Shown piece by piece: positions 8,614-16,006 of a stretch of 52,333 nt of DNA. Under the pieces are notes generated by a model, which saw only the letters and a list, made by a program, of their open reading frames with translations, was not told the origin of the DNA and made no database searches. Made by a program: the position numbers and the translations under genes. This DNA comes from Porphyromonas bennonis DSM 23058 = JCM 16335 (GTDB lineage: Bacteria; Bacteroidota; Bacteroidia; Bacteroidales; Porphyromonadaceae), in the NCBI RefSeq assembly GCF_000375645.1, contig NZ_AQWR01000013.1:1-52333 (forward strand), read 5' to 3'. The stretch's first letter is position 1; every line of letters starts with the position of its first letter.

Positions 8614-10389
8614 ATGTACACAACTATGATAAATAGAAAAGCAAGCCTCTCCCTGCTGCTGTCGCTCATCATCCTAGCGCTGTCAGCCTGCTCGGACAGG
8701 TCGATCAATACCCCGGAGGAGACCCCCGCAAGTGATGGTCAGACCTACACCCTGCGCATCACTGCCGGTCCCTCATCGGAGACCCGATCCATCATCAAGG
8801 ATCGCAATAGCAAGGGCATCCTTCTCGAGTGGAATGAGGGGATGTTTGACCTCAATATCGCCTTCGTCCAGGAGGGCAAGGTAAGACTCCAGCGCGGAGT
8901 AGAGGTACTTGAGACGAAGGGCGAGGACTGCACCTTCGAGGTAACCCTGCCTAAGGGGATCGATGCGGATAAGAAGTTTGACCTCTACGGCATCGTGGCT
9001 CAGGACATACTCCTCAAGAATAACCGACTCATGGTCGGCGTGGGAGCCAGGCCGCTCTACGAGCTGACCAAGTACTCCAATAATAAGGACGGCTACGTGC
9101 CGGTCTACTTCTGTGCCGAGAAGGTCTCCGTCTTTGACAAGGAGATCAAGGCAGAATTTGTCCACCTCGGCTCCCTTGCCGTCGTGACGCTCAAGAACAA
9201 CTCCGACAAGCCTTGGCATCTGGCGGGGATGGCAGTTCGTCCGGCAGACGGGGTCACTGAGTTTTACCACAAGGGCTCACTGCCCTTTGCCGGCAATGCC
9301 GAGATCCCCTACCTCAACATCATGGACCTGACGGAGGATCCTGTCGACTACATGACTGCGGTCACCTACCCCGATGTGACGATTGCACCGAAAGAGACAC
9401 AGCACCTCGGATTCTGGTTCTGCCCCAATACGGAGAGCACTCCCGAGGTAAGCCTCGTGGCTTACGATGCGGAGAAGCGTGAGGAGATCATCTCCACCAA
9501 TACCCGTCCCGCCCGCCCAGGTGCCATGCAGCCGGGGAAGGCGTACAACCTCTACGCCGAGTGGAGCGGTACGGAGCTTATGCTTGTCGATTCCTTCGAC
9601 AAGGAGTTGCCGACCGATCTGCCGACGATCAAGTTCACCCTCAATTCCGATCCTGCCGAGGGCATTTATCTCTCCATCAGTCCGAGCAATCAGGAGGCTG
9701 AGAGTACCGCGTGGATTGATCTCAATGCCAACGGCACCTTTGACCCCGGAGAGGCGATCACAGAGTTTCAGTATGACCTCCGTAAGGATGATATGACCCT
9801 CTACAAGCCGACCGAGACCACCCTCACGATCCATGGAGACATCAGTGGCTTTGCCGTCTCCGGTGTGTCCGATGAGGAAAAGAGGATGGTGAATTGGCTC
9901 ACCTCCCTCGAGGTCAGTGACAACAGCCCGCTCAAGAACTTAGTGGTCTACAATGGTGACATCAAGTCTGTAGACCTCTCCGGTCTGACGAGATTAGAGG
10001 AGCTGGAGTGGGTGGCCAATGGCACAGAGACCATCACCCTGCCGACCGATGGCAAGACCCTGCAGTCTGTGATCGTCTCGGGCAATCCTGATCTCAAGAC
10101 GATCGACATTAGTAGCGCCGCTAACCTGGTGGTCCTATTACTCGAGGAGAATGGACTCACCTCCATCACCACACCGACGATCTTTAACGGTCTCTGGATC
10201 GGCAGCCTCAAGGGCAATCAGCTGGAAAGAGCACCTCTGGAGAACTTTATGAGAAGTCTCAATAAGGGCGAGCAGAAGCTTGCAGAATGGATGTTCACCC
10301 TTGACATCTCGGACAATCCCGGCTCTGCCAAGGCTGACACCTCCATAGCCACCACCAAGGGCTGGTCGGTGACTCACGACGTAGAGTAA
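8614..10389 (+). CDS. Fimbrillin-like lipoprotein with leucine-rich repeats (paralogue)
   Basis: Third member of the paralogous trio and last gene of the operon. The lipobox LALSAC suggests outer-membrane anchoring; a second in-frame ATG at 8626 could be the true start. The N-terminal half follows the same fimbrillin-like plan (YTLRITAGPSSETRS, a FEVTLPKGIDADKKFDLYG segment, AYNLYAEWSGTELMLV). A WIDLNANGTFDPGEAI motif at about residues 367-382 precedes leucine-rich repeats (LTSLEVSDNSPLKNLVVYNG, LEELEWVANG, LQSVIVSGNPDLKTIDIS). Compared with its neighbour, the leucine-rich part is shorter. A strong terminator follows. Confidence 0.8.
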   Translation: MYTTMINRKASLSLLLSLIILALSACSDRSINTPEETPASDGQTYTLRITAGPSSETRSIIKDRNSKGILLEWNEGMFDLNIAFVQEGKVRLQRGVEVLETKGEDCTFEVTLPKGIDADKKFDLYGIVAQDILLKNNRLMVGVGARPLYELTKYSNNKDGYVPVYFCAEKVSVFDKEIKAEFVHLGSLAVVTLKNNSDKPWHLAGMAVRPADGVTEFYHKGSLPFAGNAEIPYLNIMDLTEDPVDYMTAVTYPDVTIAPKETQHLGFWFCPNTESTPEVSLVAYDAEKREEIISTNTRPARPGAMQPGKAYNLYAEWSGTELMLVDSFDKELPTDLPTIKFTLNSDPAEGIYLSISPSNQEAESTAWIDLNANGTFDPGEAITEFQYDLRKDDMTLYKPTETTLTIHGDISGFAVSGVSDEEKRMVNWLTSLEVSDNSPLKNLVVYNGDIKSVDLSGLTRLEELEWVANGTETITLPTDGKTLQSVIVSGNPDLKTIDISSAANLVVLLLEENGLTSITTPTIFNGLWIGSLKGNQLERAPLENFMRSLNKGEQKLAEWMFTLDISDNPGSAKADTSIATTKGWSVTHDVE

Positions 10390-10410
10390 CCCCGAGGACA
10401 CACCTAACAG

Positions 10411-10456
10411 AAGAGGAGGCATCGACCACAGCGGTCGGTGCCTCCTCTTTTTTTTT
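10411..10456 (+). terminator. Rho-independent terminator of the lipoprotein operon
   Basis: AGAGGAGGCATCGACC pairs with GGTCGGTGCCTCCTCT (one G-U), a 16-bp stem with a 4-nt loop, followed by a run of T. It sits 22 nt after the last stop codon of the operon. Confidence 0.93.
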
Positions 10457-10507
10457 GCGCTCCCTCCACACGAGACAGAGACATCGCCCCGAGGTAATGC
10501 CCGCTGA

Positions 10508-10589
10508 CTAATATCGGTATGAGGGAAATCTAATACCGGTATTAGTGAAGACCAATATCGGTATTAGTCGACACTATTACCGGTAATAG
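10508..10589. repeat. Four-unit array of 16-bp palindromes with 22-bp period
   Basis: Units lie at 10508-10523, 10530-10545, 10552-10567 and 10574-10589. The second is CTAATACCGGTATTAG and the fourth CTATTACCGGTAATAG, both perfect palindromes; the first and third are near-perfect. Spacers are always 6 nt, and their sequence varies (GGAAAT, TGAAGA, TCGACA). The array lies between two convergent 3' ends. Positions 4 and 13 covary (A-T versus T-A), so the symmetry is being kept. Confidence 0.9.
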
Positions 10590-10692
10590 TATGAAGGGAT
10601 AGTTTCCTGCCTGTAATCGGTGTGGTGCGGGGCACTTCCGGATCCCAGTCCTGTATGAAGACGCTAAGTCTGTCAGTCTGTGGTGATATACG

Positions 10693-11859
10693 CTATATAA
10701 ACCGGTCAAAGACGGCCTTGTAGCCGTCGACCATACGCTCCCAGGAGAAGTGGTCGGTGGTGTAAGACTGCCCCCTCCTGCCCCACTCCGCCAGCTCCTG
10801 CTGCGGCATGGAGAGGAGCTCGCGGATCTTGGCGATCCAGCGGTCGGGCTCTTCGGGCGGCAGGAGGGTACCATTGGCGCCATCGATCACCGCCTCGGTG
10901 ATCCCCTCTATGCCGGAGGCGACTACCCAGGTCCCTCGCACACTTGCCTCGAGAGCAACGAGTCCGAAGCCCTCCTGGTCGCCCTCGACGGGGATATTGG
11001 GCATCACGAAGAGATCCGCCAGCGAGTAGAGCGACATAAGATCATCGAAGGAGACTCGCCCCAGGTGATAGACGCCGGGAGTCGTCTCTAATAGCTCGTC
11101 CAGCTCTGCCTCATCGGTGGGTGCACCGAGGAAGAGCCGCAGGTCATTCCACGGTATGTAGCGCGTCACGGACTGCATGAAGGACTGCTCCTGCCGCCGA
11201 GGGCCGGTCATCAGCAGCACCACATCGGGTCCGAGAGAGGGCATCACATTCTTTATAAACCACGAGAAGCCCTTCCGTCTCACCGAGCGACCACTGGCGA
11301 TGATCACCCGCTTGCCACGCACGTCTACGCCTCGCGACAGCAGCTCATCGGTGATCTCCTCCCGGCGATCGGGCTTATCCGCCAGTGACACATCGACGCC
11401 ATTGGGCACCGTATAAGTGTGCTCCGGATCAAACCCTCGCTTGAGGCACTGCTGGCGGGTGTACTCACTGACACAGATCGCCGCGTCGTACTGCTCCAGC
11501 TTGGGGATAAGCTTATCCTGATAAAAATCCAGCGGGAAGGTGACGTCCAGCCCGTGATAAGTGACGACTATTGGAATGTCGAGCTCCTTCTGCATCCAGA
11601 GCGAGGCGGAGGCCATCGCGCCATCATTGAGGTGGATCAGCCGTATCTCGGGGTGACTCTCGAGGCACTCCATAATGTGTCGCTTGAGAGCTGCGAGCCA
11701 GACCACTTTGGGCTGATCTCCTTTCTTATAGGTAAAGGAGTGGACCTTATAGTAGGCCCTGAGTCCCTTGATGAGCTCATAGCTCTGCCGCTCCATCCCT
11801 CCGGTGGAGGGGGGATACTTGTGCGAAATACAGAGTATCTCAGGCTTCTTTCCGGTCAT
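10693..11859 (-). CDS. Glycosyltransferase family 4 (GT-B fold)
   Basis: Retaining sugar transferase of the GT4 family, acting at the cytoplasmic face of the membrane. The N-terminal HKYPPSTGGMERQSYEL glycine-rich loop is at residues 13-29. The C-terminal domain has the nucleotide-sugar EX7E motif in DQEGFGLVALEASVRG (about residues 297-312) and a VASGIEGITEAVIDG donor-site segment. The length of 388 aa is normal. It lies 30 nt downstream of an AglD/MprF-type membrane protein gene in the same direction. The pair probably decorates a lipid or envelope glycan; donor and acceptor cannot be deduced. Confidence 0.9.
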   Translation of the reverse strand: MTGKKPEILCISHKYPPSTGGMERQSYELIKGLRAYYKVHSFTYKKGDQPKVVWLAALKRHIMECLESHPEIRLIHLNDGAMASASLWMQKELDIPIVVTYHGLDVTFPLDFYQDKLIPKLEQYDAAICVSEYTRQQCLKRGFDPEHTYTVPNGVDVSLADKPDRREEITDELLSRGVDVRGKRVIIASGRSVRRKGFSWFIKNVMPSLGPDVVLLMTGPRRQEQSFMQSVTRYIPWNDLRLFLGAPTDEAELDELLETTPGVYHLGRVSFDDLMSLYSLADLFVMPNIPVEGDQEGFGLVALEASVRGTWVVASGIEGITEAVIDGANGTLLPPEEPDRWIAKIRELLSMPQQELAEWGRRGQSYTTDHFSWERMVDGYKAVFDRFI

Positions 11860-11889
11860 GGAATATCAGGATTCATAGTGATAAAAGGT

Positions 11890-12948
11890 CTACTCCCCAC
11901 TCTTCTTCTCCGGACGACGGCGATAGACCACAAGCGAGGCGATCCCCGCCACGGCGAGCCAGAAGAGCTGACGCCCGCGGCGCATAAGCGAGGCGGCGAG
12001 CCACACTTCGTTGCTCTGCACACCGATCAGGTCGAGCATCACCTTATTACCATACTCTTCGATGCCCAGCTGCCCGGGGATGACCGACCCGAGGGTCTTG
12101 AAGACCCCCACGCCCATCTCCACGGCGATGGCGCTCATCACGGTGACGTCAAGCCCCAGCGTCGTAAAGATGACGAAAAACTCCATTGCCCCGAAGACCC
12201 AGTGGACCATACAGAGCCCCAGCGTAAGGCAAAAGCGGCGCTTGTGTCGGTGGAAAAACCGAGCTGCCTCGAGATTGGCAGCATAAGTCTTACGGATCCG
12301 CTCCTCGGAGAGGAAGGACCAGTGGGTCCGCCGGGCAATGCTGTCCACCGTCCGACCGATCAGCAGGCGGGGATGGACGAGCAGGCGGAAGAGACCGTAA
12401 AAGATAAGGACCATCACCGCCACCGTGCCGAGAGCGACCAGTATGCCTCGCGTCCCACGTATCGCACTTCCCATCAGGATATAGAAGACTGCGAGGATCG
12501 TCATCAGCACATTGGCGAGGATCACCAGCCCCCTATGGGTGAGGACGGAGCTGAGGGCGTGCTCGACAGAGATCCCGTCGCGCCGCATCAGCATCACCTT
12601 CACCGTCTCACCCGCCACTACGCCGGTGGGATTGAAGGGCGCCAGCATATCGCCTATCAGTCGGTAGATAAAGAGCCTCCAGAAGGGCAGGCTCCGCTCC
12701 CCGCCGACGCTGAGACAGAGGCTCCAGGCGACATTGGAGGCCGCATAGGAGATAAAGGACATCAGGACGACTAAGGGGAGCATCACGGGTGTCTTCCGGA
12801 GCAGATCCCCCAGGGCGGAGAAGTCCACCGAGGCGACGAAGCGGACGACCAGCACCATCACCACCACGAGGAGACTCCAGGTGACGATTTTGATGATCCT
12901 CTTAGACTTCGCTTCGCCGTCAGGCAAGTTTTTTTGGCTCTTGGACAT
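11890..12948 (-). CDS. Lysylphosphatidylglycerol synthase TM-region/AglD-like membrane protein
   Basis: Integral membrane protein of the UPF0104/PF03706 family (the membrane half of MprF; also AglD-like proteins), about 350 aa. It has about eight hydrophobic segments, beginning with IIKIVTWSLLVVVMVLVVRF. The conserved GVVAGETVKVMLMRRDGIS loop and a GQLGIEEYGNKVMLDLIG segment near the C terminus are typical. The start at MSKSQKNL was preferred over an ATG 24 nt upstream. With no aminoacyl-transferase domain and a GT4 gene just downstream, a role in lipid or lipid-linked glycan translocation is more likely than lysyl-PG synthesis. Confidence 0.82.
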   Translation of the reverse strand: MSKSQKNLPDGEAKSKRIIKIVTWSLLVVVMVLVVRFVASVDFSALGDLLRKTPVMLPLVVLMSFISYAASNVAWSLCLSVGGERSLPFWRLFIYRLIGDMLAPFNPTGVVAGETVKVMLMRRDGISVEHALSSVLTHRGLVILANVLMTILAVFYILMGSAIRGTRGILVALGTVAVMVLIFYGLFRLLVHPRLLIGRTVDSIARRTHWSFLSEERIRKTYAANLEAARFFHRHKRRFCLTLGLCMVHWVFGAMEFFVIFTTLGLDVTVMSAIAVEMGVGVFKTLGSVIPGQLGIEEYGNKVMLDLIGVQSNEVWLAASLMRRGRQLFWLAVAGIASLVVYRRRPEKKSGE

Positions 12949-13202
12949 GTCAGTAAACCTGATCAGCTCCACTCAAAGGAGCGTGCAATAATACACTATT
13001 TTCCTATCATACTCCTATACATCAGTCTCACAGGCGATTGCGACCCATCCGTCGTCCCCCTCACAGCCACATCGGTATGGCTCGCTCTGTCATGGAGAGG
13101 TAAAATCCCATATGACGCTTCTCGGTCTCAGCCGGCTTGCATCACACCTGCCCGCGGAAGCACAGAATGCCACGCCACAGAGGGGGCAGCGTCGGCGGCT
13201 CC

Positions 13203-13233
13203 TTGCTTGACTGCAAAGGAATTAGTAAATTTG
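13203..13233 (+). promoter_or_regulatory. Promoter of yceD-rpmF
   Basis: TTGC at 13203 is 23 nt upstream of TAAATTTG (13226-13233), a perfect TAnnTTTG. The predicted start near 13240 leaves a leader of under 20 nt before the ATG at 13257. Confidence 0.75.
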
Positions 13234-13256
13234 CGGTCTGAATAGAGCAGAAAGCC

Positions 13257-13799
13257 ATGGACAGGAGGAAGGATGCCTATAAGATCGACTTCACGGAGCC
13301 TCTCAGAGGTCCCGAGTCGCTCGCATACCACTTTGACGACGACTTCTTCTCCGAGCAGGGAGACGAAGAGATCCTTGGCGGCGACGTGGATCTGGATCTG
13401 GAGATCCGGCCTACATCGAGCCACTCGTACCAGCTACTACTCCACTACGGGGGGGCGGTCACCGTACCATGCGACCGCTGCCTGGCGCCCTTGGAGGTGG
13501 AGGTGGACACGGACGAGGAGATCACCGTCGAGATAGGTGAGGCACTGGATGAGGAGAATGACGAAGCCCTCGTCCTGGACGCTGCAGACCCCCGATATGA
13601 CTTCAGCTTTATCTTCTACGAGCTCATCAAGGTGAGCCTCCCGATCGTCCACTCACATGAGGACATCGCGGAGTGCGACCCCTCGGTGGTCAGCTTCCTT
13701 ATGGAGGGCGAGGCGCCCGAGGAGACGCCGGAGGATCCCCGATGGGAGAGTCTCCGCAAGAAGATCTCCGGGGAGGACGACACCGAGTCTCGTAAGTAA
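13257..13799 (+). CDS. yceD: YceD/DUF177 family protein
   Basis: Member of the DUF177 (YceD, large-subunit rRNA accumulation) family, which typically sits immediately upstream of rpmF as here. The recognisable features are the central VPCDRCLAPLEVEVDT stretch (about residues 73-88), the DPRYDFSFIFYELIKVSLPIVHSHE stretch and a late Cys in AECDPS. The C terminus is acidic with the DPRW.LR pattern common in the family. In other bacteria the family is linked to 23S rRNA levels; the mechanism is not visible here. It is 44 nt upstream of rpmF and co-transcribed with it. Confidence 0.9.
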   Translation: MDRRKDAYKIDFTEPLRGPESLAYHFDDDFFSEQGDEEILGGDVDLDLEIRPTSSHSYQLLLHYGGAVTVPCDRCLAPLEVEVDTDEEITVEIGEALDEENDEALVLDAADPRYDFSFIFYELIKVSLPIVHSHEDIAECDPSVVSFLMEGEAPEETPEDPRWESLRKKISGEDDTESRK

Positions 13800-13843
13800 G
13801 TCAAGACAGAAAAGTAACACTCATATAATAGAAGTACATCATC

Positions 13844-14023
13844 ATGGCACATCCTAAGAGACGTCAGTCCCACACCAGGACCAGAAAGCGTAGGACTCAC
13901 GACGTAGCCAAGACCCCCGCGCTGACACGCTGTCCCAACTGCGGCTCCTGGCACGTCTATCACACCGTATGCAACACCTGCGGCTACTACCGCGGTCAGA
14001 TCGCTGTAGAGGTGGAGGAGTAA
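13844..14023 (+). CDS. rpmF: 50S ribosomal protein L32
   Basis: A 59-residue protein starting MAHPKRRQSHTRTRKRRT, the highly basic N terminus of bacterial L32. It continues with CPNCGSWHVYHTVCNTCGYY, which supplies the four cysteines of the zinc ribbon (CxxC...CxxC). Ribosomal large-subunit component. The gene is short but unmistakable, preceded by yceD and followed by a perfect terminator hairpin. Confidence 0.97.
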   Translation: MAHPKRRQSHTRTRKRRTHDVAKTPALTRCPNCGSWHVYHTVCNTCGYYRGQIAVEVEE

Positions 14024-14040
14024 GATCCTGCCATCTTACA

Positions 14041-14089
14041 AGACCTCGTCCCCACTCAGTTATATGATTGAGTGGGGACGAGGTCTTTT
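14041..14089 (+). terminator. Terminator after rpmF
   Basis: AGACCTCGTCCCCACTCA pairs perfectly with TGAGTGGGGACGAGGTCT (18 bp), with a ~10-nt loop and TTTT after it. It lies 17 nt after the rpmF stop. Confidence 0.92.
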
Positions 14090-14153
14090 GCCATAGCATC
14101 TTTATTACTTTTCTGGGGCGCAAGACATCCTCATAAGATCTCCCCAGACAACA

Positions 14154-14189
14154 GTAATCCCCGCCGTCTCCTCAGACGACGGGGATTAC
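14154..14189 (-). terminator. Hairpin after the ABC exporter operon
   Basis: GTAATCCCCGCCGTCT pairs with AGACGACGGGGATTAC (one mismatch) around a 4-nt loop. It lies 24 nt beyond the stop of the minus-strand ABC gene. No good T-run follows on the minus strand, so termination there is likely but less certain than for the neighbouring hairpin. Confidence 0.6.
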
Positions 14190-14213
14190 CTGTCTTGCTA
14201 TCTATAAAAGAGA

Positions 14214-15953
14214 TTAGTACTCCTCTTGACGCTGGAGGCGGACCATACGAGCGAAGTCACCGTCACGGCGTACCAGCTCGTCAGGAGATCCCTCCTCAGC
14301 TATACGACCATCCTTAAGGAGCACGACGTGATCGGCATTGCGAATCGTACGCATACGATGAGCAATGACAAGGACGGTCTTATCCCGCGTCAGCTCCGAG
14401 ATACCTAACTGGATCTTCGTTTCATTCTCTGCATCGAGGCTCGCCGTTGCCTCGTCAAGAAGGACAATGGGAGCGTCCTTAAGGAGTGCCCGTGCAATGG
14501 AGAGCCGTTGTCGCTCCCCGCCGGAGAGGGTTTCGCCATTCTCCCCTATGATCGAGTCGTACCCCTCCGGCATCCGGCGGATGAAGTCCTCACACTGAGC
14601 CAGCCGTGCGACACGCTTCACTTCCTCATCGGTGGCGTCCGGCTTCCCTATGCGGATATTGTCTGCTATGGAGGAGTGGAAAAGAACTACGTCCTGAAAG
14701 ACGATCGCAAAGTCCCGCAGCAGAGTCTCGGGGTCTATCCCGGCAATGTCCTTACCCCCGATGAGGACCTCGCCTCCATCCACATCCCAGAAGCGGGCAG
14801 CCAGCTTGGCGCATGTGCTCTTTCCCCCACCCGAGGGTCCTACAAGTGCCGTCACTTCACCCTCACGAGCGGTGAAGGAGACATCCTCGAGCACCTGCTT
14901 TCCTTCCTCGTAGGAGAAGGAGACATGGCGGAATTCTATGTCGTGATTGGGAAGGTCACACTCCTCACTACCCTCTTGCATCGGCATCGACTCAATCTCA
15001 CGCATACGGTTCAGCCGCACGTCGAGGAAGGAGAGCAGGGCGAGATTGTTGCAGACCTCCTGCACAGGATTGTAGACCATTGCCGAAGCGAGGAGGAAGG
15101 CCAAGTAGACGAAGAGCGAGACTGTCCCGGTCGTCAGGAGCCAAGCCCCTACAAGGAGGACGGTAGGCATGCCAAGCTTCAAGAGGACGGCGGCAGAATT
15201 GACAGCCGCAGAGGAGCCCAGCTCCACATCGACTAATTCCCGCTCATAGTCTTTCAGCTCCTCATCCAGCCGGGTCCTGTACTCCTCCTCTCCGGAGTAG
15301 GACTTGATCTCCTGTACGCACTCTAGTCCCTCCTGTATCGTCTCGGTGACACGGCGCTTCACGGTGTAGTGATCCTTAAACTCATGCGAGAGACGGCGTC
15401 TGCTGAGGAGAAGAATCGCCACAGCAACAGGTACGACCCAGAATAGTGCCAAGCTCAGGCGCCAATCGTAGCAAAACATACCGATGGCCACGATCAACAC
15501 GCTCAGGAAGGAGGCGAAGAGCTGCGGGACAGTGTGAGAGAAGGTCTGCTCCAGCTGCGTGCAGTCCTCCATAACAGTCGATGTGAGATCAGAGAGATTT
15601 CGCTCCGCAAAAAATGCGAGTGGCAGCCGGCGCAGCTTCTCCGCCAGCGTGATCCGTCGCCGTGCACTCTCTCCAAAGACAGTGGTGTAGGTGCTATCGT
15701 ACTGTAAGCGATTGATGACGTACATCACAATCATCAGCCCCAACGCAAGGAGGATGTAAAAGGTGAGACTGTGTGGTTCTCCTCCTTTCGCCGGATCGAG
15801 ATACTCGGTGAGGAAGTAGAATAGGTAGCAGATCGGGAACATCAGCCCGATATTCTGCAGGGTGGAGAAAATGATTCCCCGCTTGAGATCACGGGCTCCC
15901 TTCTCGGAGAGGACAAAGCGCTCTTGTAGATATTTTGTAATCATAATTTTCAT
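14214..15953 (-). CDS. ABC exporter half-transporter (TMD-NBD), second gene
   Basis: Type IV (exporter) half-transporter, 579 aa from MKIMITKYLQERFVLSEKG. A longer reading frame would run 40 nt into the preceding gene and was rejected. About six N-terminal membrane segments are followed by a nucleotide-binding domain with Walker A GPSGGGKST, signature LSGGERQRLSIARALL, Walker B IVLLDEATASLDAENE and a switch His in LVIAHRMRT. All catalytic residues are intact. It pairs with the gene 53 nt upstream, probably as a heterodimer under the TetR regulator encoded first. The substrate is unknown; the pair resembles drug exporters and the siderophore-handling YbtPQ/IrtAB group. Confidence 0.9.
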   Translation of the reverse strand: MKIMITKYLQERFVLSEKGARDLKRGIIFSTLQNIGLMFPICYLFYFLTEYLDPAKGGEPHSLTFYILLALGLMIVMYVINRLQYDSTYTTVFGESARRRITLAEKLRRLPLAFFAERNLSDLTSTVMEDCTQLEQTFSHTVPQLFASFLSVLIVAIGMFCYDWRLSLALFWVVPVAVAILLLSRRRLSHEFKDHYTVKRRVTETIQEGLECVQEIKSYSGEEEYRTRLDEELKDYERELVDVELGSSAAVNSAAVLLKLGMPTVLLVGAWLLTTGTVSLFVYLAFLLASAMVYNPVQEVCNNLALLSFLDVRLNRMREIESMPMQEGSEECDLPNHDIEFRHVSFSYEEGKQVLEDVSFTAREGEVTALVGPSGGGKSTCAKLAARFWDVDGGEVLIGGKDIAGIDPETLLRDFAIVFQDVVLFHSSIADNIRIGKPDATDEEVKRVARLAQCEDFIRRMPEGYDSIIGENGETLSGGERQRLSIARALLKDAPIVLLDEATASLDAENETKIQLGISELTRDKTVLVIAHRMRTIRNADHVVLLKDGRIAEEGSPDELVRRDGDFARMVRLQRQEEY

Positions 15954-16006
15954 TCTGTTCTTTGTAGGAAAGGCAATAACGTCACGGAAGGCCTCTGCAG
16001 AGACCA

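Noticed and set aside
10508-10589. Possible CRISPR array
   Set aside because: The repeated unit is itself a 16-bp palindrome and the spacers are only 6 nt, far too short. No cas genes are present.
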